64,000 nucleotides of DNA from NCBI RefSeq assembly GCF_002243175.1, contig NZ_NDYF01000013.1, positions 124,001 to 188,000 on the forward strand. Direction: 5' to 3'. Positions 32,745 through 41,975 of this stretch are shown here, piece by piece. This DNA is from Finegoldia magna_J (GTDB taxonomy: Bacteria > Bacillota > Clostridia > Tissierellales > Peptoniphilaceae). Each line of letters begins with the position of its first letter. Position 1 is the first letter of the stretch. Both the position numbers and the translations under genes were made by a program. The notes under the pieces were generated by a model that did no database searches, was not told the DNA's origin, and saw nothing but the letters and a program-made list of their open reading frames with translations.

Positions 32745-34194
32745 AAAATTTTATGCTCTTTTTGATTGATCCGAAAATTCCACGCGCGATATCTCTACCG
32801 ATTTGTCTTGTAAAACTACCAAGCATTGAGTTGATGCTTTTAGTTGCGAAATCTTCTATCGGAGATTTTTCTTGTTTTGTGGATTTCTTAGTTTGTTTTT
32901 CTGGCTCTTCTTTGATTTGATTTTGCAATTTTGTTTGCAGTATTTCATAAGCAGATTCTCTGTCGATTGATTGCGAATATTTTTGATGCAAATCAGAGTT
33001 TTTCACGATATAATCTACGTCCGATTGAGAAAGTGGCGTAAACGATGAATGTGGTGGAAGTACCAATCCTTTTTTAGTTATACTTGGTGCTCCCTTTTCG
33101 TCCAAGAATGAAATCAACGCTTCACCAGTTCGTAAGTTTACAATTTCATCTTTTACATTCATATCGGCGTTTGCTCTGAAAGTTTCAGAAACTTTTTGCA
33201 CTGCCTTCAATTCTTTTGGAGAGAAAGCTCTCAATTGATGCACAATTCTATTTCCTAATTGTGAAGAAATAGAATCTGGAATGTCCAGTGGATTTTGTGT
33301 GATGAAGAATATTCCCACGCCTTTTGAACGAATAAGTCTTACAACTTGTTCGATTTTATCCATTATCATTTTGTTTGCATTGTCGAATAACAAATGTGCT
33401 TCGTCAAAGAAGAACACAAGTTTAGGGATTTCTGGATTGCCAACTTCAGGTAGCGATTCGAAAAGTTCTGACAATAGCCACAACAAAAACATAGAATACA
33501 AGTTTTTGTCGTTGATAAGTTTTGCCGCAGAAATAATATTCACAAATCCGCGTCCATCAGAATCCGTCTTCATCAAATCTTTTATATCCAAGCTTGGCTC
33601 TCCCAAGAATTTATCTGCACCCATATCTTCGATGTACAATAATTTTCTCATGATTGCGCTGATACTTTGAGTTGTGATATTTCCGTATTTTTTGGAATAA
33701 ACTTCCCTTTTATCAGACAAATGATTAAGCATAGAACGCAAATCTTTTATGTCCAACAACAATAGTCCTTCCTCATCTGAAACCCTGAATGCAATATTCA
33801 AAATTCCAGCTTGTGTATCGTTCAAATCCAAAATCTGCGACAACAAAATTGGACCCATTTCAGAAACTGAAACTCTCAATGGAAGGCCATTTTCTCCGTA
33901 AACATCCCACAAATTTACAGGATAGTTTTTGAAATTAAAATCAGTGATATTCATTTCATATAGTCTAGATTTAAGATTATCGTTCATTTCACCAACCGAT
34001 GCTAAGTTTGACAAATCTCCCTTAACGTCTGACAAAATAGTTGGCACTCCCAAATCTGAGAAATATTCGCACAACACTTTTAATGTAACTGTCTTTCCGC
34101 TTCCAGTTGCTCCTACGATAAGCCCATGTTGATTTACTTTATTTGAAAGAAGTTCGATATCTTCGTTTCCTCTTGCAATCAATAATTTTTCCAC
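32743..34194 (-). CDS. HerA-like ATPase of the DUF853/YjgR type
   Basis: 483 residues. GLIVGATGSGKTVTLKVL (~26-43) is Walker A, followed by PTILSDVKGDLSNLA, the DUF853 signature; LVFFFDEAHLLF is Walker B and FFITQNPLDIPDSI the sensor. C-terminal ~60 residues are Lys/Glu-rich and poorly conserved. DUF853 proteins are FtsK/HerA-fold ATPases of unsettled function. Last gene of the operon beginning with the RNA methyltransferase at 38248. Confidence 0.88.
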   Translation of the reverse strand: MEKLLIARGNEDIELLSNKVNQHGLIVGATGSGKTVTLKVLCEYFSDLGVPTILSDVKGDLSNLASVGEMNDNLKSRLYEMNITDFNFKNYPVNLWDVYGENGLPLRVSVSEMGPILLSQILDLNDTQAGILNIAFRVSDEEGLLLLDIKDLRSMLNHLSDKREVYSKKYGNITTQSISAIMRKLLYIEDMGADKFLGEPSLDIKDLMKTDSDGRGFVNIISAAKLINDKNLYSMFLLWLLSELFESLPEVGNPEIPKLVFFFDEAHLLFDNANKMIMDKIEQVVRLIRSKGVGIFFITQNPLDIPDSISSQLGNRIVHQLRAFSPKELKAVQKVSETFRANADMNVKDEIVNLRTGEALISFLDEKGAPSITKKGLVLPPHSSFTPLSQSDVDYIVKNSDLHQKYSQSIDRESAYEILQTKLQNQIKEEPEKQTKKSTKQEKSPIEDFATKSINSMLGSFTRQIGRDIARGIFGSIKKSIKF

Positions 34195-34210
34195 TATTTC
34201 CTCCGTATTT

Positions 34211-34720
34211 CTATTTCTCTTGTATAATTTGTTTCAAATCAATAAAATTCAACGTTGCTTTTTTGTAAAAAACTTTTGTTTTCTTATACTTGTTGTAGTT
34301 GTTGTACACTGTAACTGCACACACTGAAAGTGCGAACACCAACAATATGTATTTCCCAAATATCAAATATAAAATCATTCCCATAATCACATAAGATATC
34401 GGGCTGTAATCAAACGGCAAATCATAAAAAACACTGTAGAGTATTCTGTCAATACATATTACTACCAATAACAACCACACGTAAATCGCCAAATTGAGTG
34501 TATTTGATTCTAATAAATTAAGAATGATTGCTGGAACAAAATACACTCCCGCTCCTATTATTGGCACGAATGAAAACACAGTTACAAAAAACGATTTGAC
34601 AAAAACATGGTCAACCTTCGCACATTTCAAAAATAAAACAGATGTCAATAAAATCAATATAATTTTCGAAATTTCGTAGCTTTTCTCGTACAAAACTATT
34701 TTCTTTAAATTCTCTTTCAT
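34211..34720 (-). CDS. Membrane protein resembling the C-terminal half of AI-2E-type exporters, 169 aa
   Basis: Five or so hydrophobic stretches; FSFVPIIGAGVYFVPAIILN (~50-69) resembles the conserved loop of AI-2E/PerM permeases, but the protein is half their size and the rest does not match clearly. It lies 1 nt downstream of pgi and 16 nt upstream of the HerA-like gene. Treated as an unassigned membrane protein; the AI-2E likeness is weak inference. Confidence 0.6.
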   Translation of the reverse strand: MKENLKKIVLYEKSYEISKIILILLTSVLFLKCAKVDHVFVKSFFVTVFSFVPIIGAGVYFVPAIILNLLESNTLNLAIYVWLLLVVICIDRILYSVFYDLPFDYSPISYVIMGMILYLIFGKYILLVFALSVCAVTVYNNYNKYKKTKVFYKKATLNFIDLKQIIQEK

Positions 34721-34721
34721 A

Positions 34722-35999
34722 TTAATAACCCGGCTTTTCTAATAGTTTAAACATTTGCTTCTTGTATTCTTCAACTCCTGGTTGATTAAAAGGATTCACT
34801 CCTAAAACAAGTGCTGAAATTGCTACACTCATTTCAAAGAAATAAATCATATATCCTAGATTTTCTTCATTAATCTCATCAATTTTCACGACGACACTTT
34901 CAACATTTGACGACAAGTGCGCATTAAGCGTTCCTTGCATAGCCATCTTATTCACATAATCCACTGATTTTCCACTCAAATAATTCAGATTATCCAAATT
35001 ATCAGCATCAGATTTTATATACAAATCTTTGCGTGGATTTTCTACTGAAATCACAGTTTCAAATACATTTTTTTGTCCATCTTGAATCATTTGACCTACT
35101 GAATGCAAATCCGTCGTGAAATTACACATCATTGGGAATATTCCCTTATTGTTTTTTCCTTCCGATTCTGCGAATAATTGCTTGAACCATTCAGAAAAAT
35201 ATTTCAATCTCATTTCGTAATTAATAAGTATTTCGATGTCTTTTCCATTGCGATACATGTTATTTCTGAATGAAGCGTATTGCAGTGCAAAATTTGACTC
35301 ATAGTCAAGTTTTGTAAAATCTTCCATTGCATTTGCTGCACCCACCATCAATTGATCAATGTCCAATCCTTTTACGCAAAGTGGCAACAATCCAACAGAA
35401 GTTAGAACGGAAAATCTTCCACCGATGTCATCTGGCACTACAAAAGTTTCATAACCATTGATATCAGACAATTCTTTCAATGCACCTTTTTGTTTATCAG
35501 TAGTGGCGAAAATTCTGCTCTTTTGTTCTTCTTTTGTGTATTTTTCATCCATTAATTCCTTTATAAATCTAAAAGCGATTGCAGGTTCTGTAGTAGTTCC
35601 CGATTTGCTAATTACATTTACACAAAAATCCTTGTCTTTCAAATAATCCAAAAGTTCAGCCAAATACGTAGAAGACAATTGGAAACCAGCGTAGATGATT
35701 TCGATGCCCGATTTCTCAAAATAATCGCTCATCGCATAATCAATTGCCTTAGCTCCCATATAACTTCCACCGATTCCAATGACAACTAAACAATCAGAGC
35801 TTTCTCTTATCTTCTTCGCACATTTTTTAATTCTCTCGAATTCTTCTCTGTCGTAATTTTTAGGCAAATCAATCCATCCTGTGAATTCCTTACCTTCACA
35901 GGATTTATTTAAAAGCTTTTCTAAAGCATTTACGGATTCTGTTCTCAAAGTATCCACAGAATTATGACTTGTCGTATTTGAAAAATCTAGCTTGAACAT
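34722..35999 (-). CDS. pgi: Glucose-6-phosphate isomerase
   Basis: Interconverts glucose-6-P and fructose-6-P. VVIGIGGSYMGAKA (~74-87) is the phosphate loop, VISKSGTTTEPAIAFR (~135-150) the SIS signature, and GIFPMMCNFTTDLHSVGQMIQDG holds the active-site His. 425 residues, the short Firmicute form. Nine nt after the SpoIIE phosphatase gene. Confidence 0.96.
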   Translation of the reverse strand: MFKLDFSNTTSHNSVDTLRTESVNALEKLLNKSCEGKEFTGWIDLPKNYDREEFERIKKCAKKIRESSDCLVVIGIGGSYMGAKAIDYAMSDYFEKSGIEIIYAGFQLSSTYLAELLDYLKDKDFCVNVISKSGTTTEPAIAFRFIKELMDEKYTKEEQKSRIFATTDKQKGALKELSDINGYETFVVPDDIGGRFSVLTSVGLLPLCVKGLDIDQLMVGAANAMEDFTKLDYESNFALQYASFRNNMYRNGKDIEILINYEMRLKYFSEWFKQLFAESEGKNNKGIFPMMCNFTTDLHSVGQMIQDGQKNVFETVISVENPRKDLYIKSDADNLDNLNYLSGKSVDYVNKMAMQGTLNAHLSSNVESVVVKIDEINEENLGYMIYFFEMSVAISALVLGVNPFNQPGVEEYKKQMFKLLEKPGY

Positions 36000-36007
36000 A
36001 TTTCCTC

Positions 36008-37114
36008 CTATAGAACCTTCAAACTCACTAGAACAATATCGTCATCCTGTTCCAAAAATCTAAAAGAATTCAATTCGCTTAGCACGTATTCAATTCTTCT
36101 ATCTGGAACTTTCATTAAATCTCTTTTTAGTCTTTCTTCGCCGTAAAATTCGTTGTCAAATCCTCTAGTTTCAGTTATCCCATCAGTGTACATAATTAAT
36201 TCATCACCACTGGAGACCAATATATCTCTTTGATCAAACCCAACTCCTTCAAACATTGGAGAGATAGGATGACCTGTAACTTTTAATTCTTCTAATTTGT
36301 CATTGGAAATCAAAAATGGAATACCATTGTGACCAGCATTTGCATATGAAAATATTTTGAGTTTTCTATCGTATAATCCATAAAAAATCGTAAAATATTT
36401 GTCTACCGATAAATTAAGTTCAGTAAATGTGGTATTCAAATCCTTCAGCACTCTTTTCGGTCTAGAATCTGTAATTCTACTTACCAAATACCTCATTGTC
36501 TGTCTGATAAACATCGTCAGAATAGATGCCGCAATCCCATGGCCCACAACATCTGCGATGTAAATTCCTACAAATCTTTCGTCAATGTCTATGCAATCGA
36601 TGATATCTCCAGACAAATCCCTAGATGAAATATAGCTGTAATCCAAATCCAAACCAACATGCTCACCCTTACTAGGCAAAGTTTTGCTTTGAATGTGCTT
36701 GGCGAATTTGATTTCATCCTTGATGTCCTTGTTCGCATTAATCAAATCAATCTGAGTTTTGACCTCTTTTGAAATATCTCTGAAAACCTCGACAGTGCTT
36801 ACCACTTCTCCATCTTTATCCATAACTGGAGAAGAAGTTATGGAATAATCCACGCCATTTATTTTTCTTTTTTCTTTGATAGTGCTGTTCAAACGGTATT
36901 TCCTATCTGCCAAACATTTTGGGAAATCTTCACTATAATCCAAATAGCAATTCACTCCTATTGGATTGATAGGCATAGATTTTATCATGCTAGTATTGGC
37001 AAATATTATTACCCCATCTTTATCTATTACTCTAACTAAATCCTTCATAGAATTTAGAACTTCGTAATCAGATCCTTTGAAATCACTAACATCTTCATTT
37101 GATTTCTTCTCCAA
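36008..37114 (-). CDS. PAS-SpoIIE serine phosphatase (RsbU-like)
   Basis: An N-terminal PAS domain (~18-125: VRVIDKDGVIIFANTSM, FRDISKE) and a short coiled linker with IKFAKHIQSKTLP, the RsbU/PP2C entry motif. A PP2C-type phosphatase follows (~155-368) with metal aspartates in RDLSGDIIDCI, YIADVVGHGIAASIL and MYTDGITETRG. It probably dephosphorylates an anti-sigma-antagonist in response to a signal sensed by PAS. No anti-sigma or antagonist gene lies in the window. Confidence 0.9.
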   Translation of the reverse strand: MEKKSNEDVSDFKGSDYEVLNSMKDLVRVIDKDGVIIFANTSMIKSMPINPIGVNCYLDYSEDFPKCLADRKYRLNSTIKEKRKINGVDYSITSSPVMDKDGEVVSTVEVFRDISKEVKTQIDLINANKDIKDEIKFAKHIQSKTLPSKGEHVGLDLDYSYISSRDLSGDIIDCIDIDERFVGIYIADVVGHGIAASILTMFIRQTMRYLVSRITDSRPKRVLKDLNTTFTELNLSVDKYFTIFYGLYDRKLKIFSYANAGHNGIPFLISNDKLEELKVTGHPISPMFEGVGFDQRDILVSSGDELIMYTDGITETRGFDNEFYGEERLKRDLMKVPDRRIEYVLSELNSFRFLEQDDDIVLVSLKVL

Positions 37115-37126
37115 GGATATCTCCTC

Positions 37127-38248
37127 CTATTTAGGTCTCGGACCAAAATATTGATACAAATAACACTTCATATTTCCGTTGTACATCTTTCTATTTTTAG
37201 ATGCTTTTTTGCCGTAAAATTTCTCAAACTCTTCGCAATCTGTGATTATATATTGTGAGGCAGTCTTGAATTTCGCCATTTTAATTCCCAAATCCTTATA
37301 AATCTTCTCGGCTTCTTGTCTTTCGCCAAGCCTTTTTCCATAAGGTGGGTTAGATATTAGAACGAAGTAATTATCATTCAACACAACATTTCTGAAATCC
37401 CTCGTCACGAATCTAATATCCTCTCTGACTCCAGCATTTTCAGCATTTGCTATTGCTTTTTCAATCGCTGAGCCGTCTACATCACTAGCGAAAATATCTA
37501 TCTTCTTATCGTAATCAATGCTCTCCAAGGCTTTGGTACGCTCTTGTTTGTAGGCATCGTTGAATTTATCATTAGAATTAATAAAATCGAATTTCCTATC
37601 AATTCCAGGTGCAATATTTCTGAATTTTCTTGCAGCTTCTATTGCAAAAGTTCCACTGCCGCAAAACAAGTCCACAAGAGGTCTGTCGCTATTAGCAAAT
37701 GATAAATCGATAATTCCTGCTGCTAAGTTTTCTCTTATAGGGGCAAGAACTGAGTCCTGTCTGTAACCTCTTTTGTGAAGTCCATCTCCCGAGGTATCCA
37801 AAGTTATCGAACAAATATCTTTTACCAGACTAACTTCAATCCTAAATCTCCCCTTGGATTTTGAGAACCAATCCACCTTGTATTCTTTCTGAAGAGATTT
37901 AATAATCGCCTTTTCTGTAATCGATTGACAGTCTTTAATAGAAAATAATTTTGATTTGTAACTTCTGCCTTCTACAATAAAATTAGAATCCGCTTCTAAA
38001 ATATCCAACCAATTTATTTTTTCAACGCCCTTAAAAAGTTGTTCGAATGATACAGCCTTAAAATTACCCAATTCGATTAGAACTCTGTCTGCACATCTCA
38101 AATTTATATTTAATTTTGCGATATCTTTTTCATCGCCTTCAAGCATTATTCTTCCGTCGTTTACATTCAAATTCTCATAGCCCATATCCAAAAGTTGTCT
38201 TTTGACTAAGCTCTCCAAACCGAATGCGCAAGTTACTATTATTTTCAA
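37127..38248 (-). CDS. THUMP-domain class I RNA methyltransferase (RlmL/YpsC-like)
   Basis: A THUMP RNA-binding domain occupies residues ~1-155, then a methyltransferase with LVDLFCGSGTFAIEAA (motif I) and ISNPPYGKRLG (motif IV NPPY, for N2-guanine methylation). 373 residues match the YpsC/RlmL-N group, which makes m2G in 23S rRNA. First gene of rlm-spoIIE-pgi-membrane-herA. Confidence 0.9.
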   Translation of the reverse strand: MKIIVTCAFGLESLVKRQLLDMGYENLNVNDGRIMLEGDEKDIAKLNINLRCADRVLIELGNFKAVSFEQLFKGVEKINWLDILEADSNFIVEGRSYKSKLFSIKDCQSITEKAIIKSLQKEYKVDWFSKSKGRFRIEVSLVKDICSITLDTSGDGLHKRGYRQDSVLAPIRENLAAGIIDLSFANSDRPLVDLFCGSGTFAIEAARKFRNIAPGIDRKFDFINSNDKFNDAYKQERTKALESIDYDKKIDIFASDVDGSAIEKAIANAENAGVREDIRFVTRDFRNVVLNDNYFVLISNPPYGKRLGERQEAEKIYKDLGIKMAKFKTASQYIITDCEEFEKFYGKKASKNRKMYNGNMKCYLYQYFGPRPK

Positions 38249-38337
38249 AATTATTATTCCTCCATATTACCTTCTATTTTATCATATTTTCAATGTTTTT
38301 TTTACGTTATTATAATATTTAACCGCAAATTTACAAT

Positions 38338-38367
38338 AAAAAAACTGCAACGAAAAATCATTGCAGT
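38338..38367 (-). terminator. Terminator after the HAAS-toastrack gene
   Basis: Minus strand ACTGCAA ... TTGCAGT with a ten-base loop and TTTTTTTATTG after it. Confidence 0.8.
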
Positions 38368-38378
38368 CAATTTGAAAT

Positions 38379-39413
38379 TTAATCTACAGTAATATCTCCA
38401 CTAACTGTTGCAGCACTTATTTCGATTTCATCATTTGAGAATGATTGGTCGTGAGATTTACTGATTTTTTTGGAACTATCTTTGTAGTAACTGTCGATTT
38501 GAATTTCTCCGCTTACAGTTCTAAGTTCGATAGAACCTTTCTTTTCTTTGATGTGGATGTTAATATCGCTAGACACACCTCTCACATTCAAATCTTTGTT
38601 TTCGTTCACATCGATTTCGATATCGCCACTTACTGTGTTCACTGTGATTTCTGGATTTTCGGAATTCACCTTTACATCACCGCTCACAGTATTAACGTAA
38701 ATTTCTTTTTTGCATTTGAAGACTTGAACATCCCCACTTGCTGTGTTGACATTTACATTGTTTGATTGTGTTGTGATATTTACATCACCGCTTGAAGTGT
38801 TGCAAGTAACGTCGTTACTAATAACATCTACATTTACATCTCCACTTGCTGTAGCGATGTTTAATCCCAAATCACTGTCTTGTGGGATTTTGATAGAAAT
38901 TGATTTGATGAAACTTTTTTGGAGGAATTTTTCCATTTTAACTTTGCCTAGCTTCAACACGTGATTCATATAATCTACGTCCAATTTTTGCGTTTCGTCA
39001 GTTGTAGTGTAAGTTACGATTATTTTGTCCAATTCGTGAGTTGACACATCGATGTCCGCATTTGATTTAACTTCAATTCTGTGGAAATCATTGTCAAATT
39101 CCAATGTTTGTTGTGACAAATCATAGTCTTTGTCTTTGGATTGGTCGAAAATTTTAGAATTAAAGAAATCGCCGATGCTATTCAAATTAAACATACCGAA
39201 TAAGTTGTTTTCTCTGATAATTCCAGCTTCTTTACATTCGTTGAATATTTCTCTTGGATTACCTAATTCAGTTGAAATCTCTTCTTCAGTTTTTCCATTT
39301 TCAACGCCGATTCTAAAATGTTCTTCGTAATCATTCTTGATTTCTCTGTAAGTTGTTTCGTCGACATTTCTGAAATAATAATCTAAAAGTTCCATAAATT
39401 GTTCTTTATTCAT
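38379..39413 (-). CDS. HAAS-domain/DUF4097 (toastrack) protein
   Basis: Residues ~1-62 match the HAAS alpha-helical signalling domain (FMELLDYYF...EEHFRIGVENGKTEEEISTELGNP). Residues ~95-344 are a DUF4097 adhesin-like beta repeat in which TVSGDV or TASGDV recurs about every 18-20 residues (IATASGDVNVD, TASGDVQVF, TVSGDVKVN, TVSGDIEID, TVSGEIQID, TVSGDITVD). No signal peptide or membrane helix is visible, so it is probably cytoplasmic. HAAS domains pair with PadR regulators, and a PadR gene ends 0 nt upstream. It may bind or modulate that regulator. Confidence 0.85.
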   Translation of the reverse strand: MNKEQFMELLDYYFRNVDETTYREIKNDYEEHFRIGVENGKTEEEISTELGNPREIFNECKEAGIIRENNLFGMFNLNSIGDFFNSKIFDQSKDKDYDLSQQTLEFDNDFHRIEVKSNADIDVSTHELDKIIVTYTTTDETQKLDVDYMNHVLKLGKVKMEKFLQKSFIKSISIKIPQDSDLGLNIATASGDVNVDVISNDVTCNTSSGDVNITTQSNNVNVNTASGDVQVFKCKKEIYVNTVSGDVKVNSENPEITVNTVSGDIEIDVNENKDLNVRGVSSDINIHIKEKKGSIELRTVSGEIQIDSYYKDSSKKISKSHDQSFSNDEIEISAATVSGDITVD

Positions 39414-39728
39414 TTAAAAACCCTCCTCTAACAAGGCCTTAACACTTTCAACCAATTTTTTGTAATCTTCAAGTTGTGAGTGCAAATATGTTTTTCCTTC
39501 GTCTGTTATCTTATAATATTTCCTAGATGGACCTGATTCTGATTGTTCAGTGTAATCTTCCAAGTATTTGTCGTTTTTCAATCTTCTAAGCATAGGATAA
39601 ATTGTTCCTTCGCTCATTGGTATCTTATCTTTTATCTGATCTATAATTTCGTATCCGTAGCTGTCTTGTTTAGATATAACCGATAAGACACATAATTCTA
39701 AAATCCCTTTTTTTAATTGTGTGTTCAT
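39414..39728 (-). CDS. PadR-family transcriptional regulator
   Basis: 104 residues, subfamily-1 size. A winged helix (LKKGILELCVLSVISKQDSY, then GYEIIDQIKD, SEGTIYPMLRRLKNDKYLEDY, GPSRKYYKITDEG) and a C-terminal dimer helix. These repress envelope-stress or drug-response genes, typically including their own. Immediately followed by the HAAS-toastrack gene. AGGAGG precedes ATG 39728. Confidence 0.93.
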   Translation of the reverse strand: MNTQLKKGILELCVLSVISKQDSYGYEIIDQIKDKIPMSEGTIYPMLRRLKNDKYLEDYTEQSESGPSRKYYKITDEGKTYLHSQLEDYKKLVESVKALLEEGF

Positions 39729-39746
39729 ATCTTACCTCCTGATTAC

Positions 39747-39775
39747 ATTATAATACACAGTAGTACATATTGCAA
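39747..39775 (-). promoter_or_regulatory. Promoter of the padR operon
   Basis: Minus strand -35 TTGCAA (39775-39770), 17-bp spacer, -10 TATAAT (39752-39747). The spacer ATGTACTACTGTGTAT has ATGT/GTAT halves like PadR operators, so autoregulation is plausible. Confidence 0.6.
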
Positions 39776-39796
39776 GGTATTATGCAAAGTTTTTTA

Positions 39797-40840
39797 CTAC
39801 AAGAATTTTAACTGCTCAAAAGTCGTGTCGCTCAGGTTTGCCGCAGTAATTCCGAAAAGTCTGACAGACTTTTCTATCTTAGTATTAAGCACAAGATACT
39901 TCACAATCCTGTAAATATCTTTGACATCACTAATGTATTCATCAAGAGTCATCGATTTTGTAATCACGGAAAAATCGCTAAGTTTTATTTTAATTCTGAT
40001 AGTTTTTGCTTTAATATTTTTCTTATGAAGATCATCTGCTAATTCTTCACTGAACTCACTTGCTTTTTTCAGTAACTCATTGTAATTTCTCAAATCGCGT
40101 TCAAAAGTGTATTCCACCCCGATAGATTTTCTAATTCTGGACAAATCCAACTGTCTATCGTCAATTCCACGAATTCTATCGTAAATTACTTCGCCAAACT
40201 TCCCGAACAATTCTCTCAAATTATTTCTGGATAAATCGTACAAATCACTAACTTTTTTGATTCCAATATTGTTTAGTTTTTCCTCAGATTTTCTTCCAAT
40301 TCCTTGGATTTTTCCAACGTTTAAATCCATCAAGATATCTGGAATATCATCTTGCGTTATAATTTTGATTCCATGAGGCTTATTCCAATCTGACGCAAGT
40401 TTTGCAAGGCTCATGTTGTAACTTATTCCAATAGAGATAGACAATCCTGTTTTTATCCTTACATTTTCTTGGATTAGATTTGCCAGTTCTAATCTGTCCA
40501 TTTTAATATGATAAATATCCATGCAACCTTCATCTATACTCATCTTTTGAATTTTATTAGAGAAAGTCGACAAAACCTTGAAAACTTTCTCGCTATTTCT
40601 TCTGTATTTTTCAAAATCAGGGGTAACTATAACTAGATTTGGCACAATCTTTTTCGCTTGAAATATTGGCATTGCAGAGTGTAATCCGTATTTTCTTGCT
40701 TCGTAGTTCGCAGTAGTAATTATCCCCCTCTGACTTTTTCCACCTACAACCATTGGGACGTGTTTTAGTTTTGGATTATCCAGAATTTCACAGGACGCAA
40801 AGAAAGCATCCAAATCAAAATGCAAAAAATTTAAATCCAT
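39797..40840 (-). CDS. dinB: DNA polymerase IV (Y family)
   Basis: Error-prone translesion polymerase. FDLDAFFASCE (~8-18) carries the first metal Asp, GGKSQRGIITTANYEARKYG the finger region, and SIDEGCMDIY the catalytic SIDE motif. Helix-hairpin-helix follows (VGKIQGIGRKSEEKLNNIGI), then the little-finger domain. 347 residues, full length, but no clear C-terminal beta-clamp motif (ends FEQLKFL). Monocistronic. Confidence 0.94.
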   Translation of the reverse strand: MDLNFLHFDLDAFFASCEILDNPKLKHVPMVVGGKSQRGIITTANYEARKYGLHSAMPIFQAKKIVPNLVIVTPDFEKYRRNSEKVFKVLSTFSNKIQKMSIDEGCMDIYHIKMDRLELANLIQENVRIKTGLSISIGISYNMSLAKLASDWNKPHGIKIITQDDIPDILMDLNVGKIQGIGRKSEEKLNNIGIKKVSDLYDLSRNNLRELFGKFGEVIYDRIRGIDDRQLDLSRIRKSIGVEYTFERDLRNYNELLKKASEFSEELADDLHKKNIKAKTIRIKIKLSDFSVITKSMTLDEYISDVKDIYRIVKYLVLNTKIEKSVRLFGITAANLSDTTFEQLKFL

Positions 40841-40857
40841 AACACACCCCTTTCTAC

Positions 40858-40884
40858 TAAAAAAGCCCTCATTATTGAGAGCTT
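40858..40884 (-). terminator. Terminator after the SH3-like repeat protein
   Basis: Minus strand AGCTCTCA-ATAA-TGAGGGCT then TTTTTTAG; eight-base stem with one G:T pair. Confidence 0.8.
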
Positions 40885-41839
40885 AATCGTTAATTTCTAA
40901 GTTATTTGATGATATCCACGCATCGTATGATTTTAGTGAATCTGCACTTTTAATTATCGCATGACACCAAACTCTTTGACCTGAATCTGGTTTTGCTTCA
41001 TAAATGTACACTTCACTTCCCATAGGAATTGAAGAAATCACTTGTGATTTATTGCTTGGTTCTTCGTAGATTTTGGCATTATCTGTAGTTACCAAATAAG
41101 TTTTACCAACTAAACGAATGCACAAATCGATAAGTCTTTTGTTATCATCAGTTTCATAACTTTCATCTTGTTTATCTGGTTGTTTTGCGCTTTCTTTTTC
41201 TTTCTTTAATTCTTCCGCTGATTCACTGGCAAGTTTTTCAGCTTTTTCTCTGGCTTCTTTTTCCTTTTTCTCAGACAATGCACGTTGTTTTTCTTCTTCT
41301 TGTTTTTTCTCATTGTATTGATTTTTCGCTTTTTCAACTTCTTTTATTTTGTCTATAACAATGGTTTCGTGTGGCATTACACGTGCGTATGAGTTTAACA
41401 TATTCAAACTTGCATCAAAGTTGTCATCTTCTGCAAATGAATCACTTGCAATTATCACCGCTTGTGTGCTTTCTTGCAATCTTTGTTGCGCTTTTTGATA
41501 GTTTACATTGTCTTTGTTGCTTACTTTCAAAAAACTTTTTGCCGCGTCGACATACTTCATTTCCTTTAAATAATTTACTCCATAATCGTAATTATTCTTG
41601 GATGACAATAGTTCCACAGCTTCACGTTTTTTGTCTATATAAGATCCATCGTTTGTTCTATCGTACAATTCACTGTAATAATCTACAGCTTTTTGGTAAT
41701 TACCATCTACTATACATTGGTGAGCCAATTTATCTAATTTTTCTGCCTTTGATGAATTTAAAATATTTAGTCCTACAAAAGCACCAACAAATATTGCTAC
41801 AGTTATCAAAACTACAGCAACAATATTTTTCTGCTTCAT
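40883..41839 (-). CDS. Membrane-anchored TPR/coiled-coil/SH3-like protein
   Basis: One N-terminal transmembrane helix (~7-28). Helical repeats of the TPR kind (~35-165: CIVDGNYQKAVDYYSELY, LKEMKYVDAAKSFLKV). A charged Lys/Glu coiled coil (~170-225) and an SH3b-like C-terminus (~245-318: TDNAKIYEEPSNKSQVISSIPMGSEVYI). Topology places the SH3-like part outside, where it could bind wall peptides. No specific function is known. Alone, with its own terminator. Confidence 0.75.
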   Translation of the reverse strand: MKQKNIVAVVLITVAIFVGAFVGLNILNSSKAEKLDKLAHQCIVDGNYQKAVDYYSELYDRTNDGSYIDKKREAVELLSSKNNYDYGVNYLKEMKYVDAAKSFLKVSNKDNVNYQKAQQRLQESTQAVIIASDSFAEDDNFDASLNMLNSYARVMPHETIVIDKIKEVEKAKNQYNEKKQEEEKQRALSEKKEKEAREKAEKLASESAEELKKEKESAKQPDKQDESYETDDNKRLIDLCIRLVGKTYLVTTDNAKIYEEPSNKSQVISSIPMGSEVYIYEAKPDSGQRVWCHAIIKSADSLKSYDAWISSNNLEIND

Positions 41840-41932
41840 TCATTACACCTCTCTAATATTCTAATGAATAAGCTAGAATAAGTCAATAAACGAAAACGTT
41901 ATATTTTACGTATTTTTACATATTTTACACAG

Positions 41933-41962
41933 AAAAAAGTGGAGTGCAAATTTACACCCCAC
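41933..41962 (-). terminator. Terminator of the opp operon
   Basis: Minus strand GTGGGGTGTAAA-TTTGCACTCCAC, a 12-bp stem with few loop bases, followed by TTTTTTC, just past the oppA stop. Confidence 0.85.
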
Positions 41963-41975
41963 TAATTTAAAACTA

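Noticed and set aside
38445..38964. Tandem DNA repeat in the toastrack gene
   Set aside because: The periodicity follows the protein's SGDV repeats and codons vary, so it is a protein-level repeat, not a CRISPR or DNA satellite.
41371..41856. 161-codon plus-strand frame opposite the TPR/SH3-like gene
   Set aside because: Antisense shadow: no ribosome binding site, biased composition, and the minus-strand gene has a membrane helix, TPR and SH3-like pattern.
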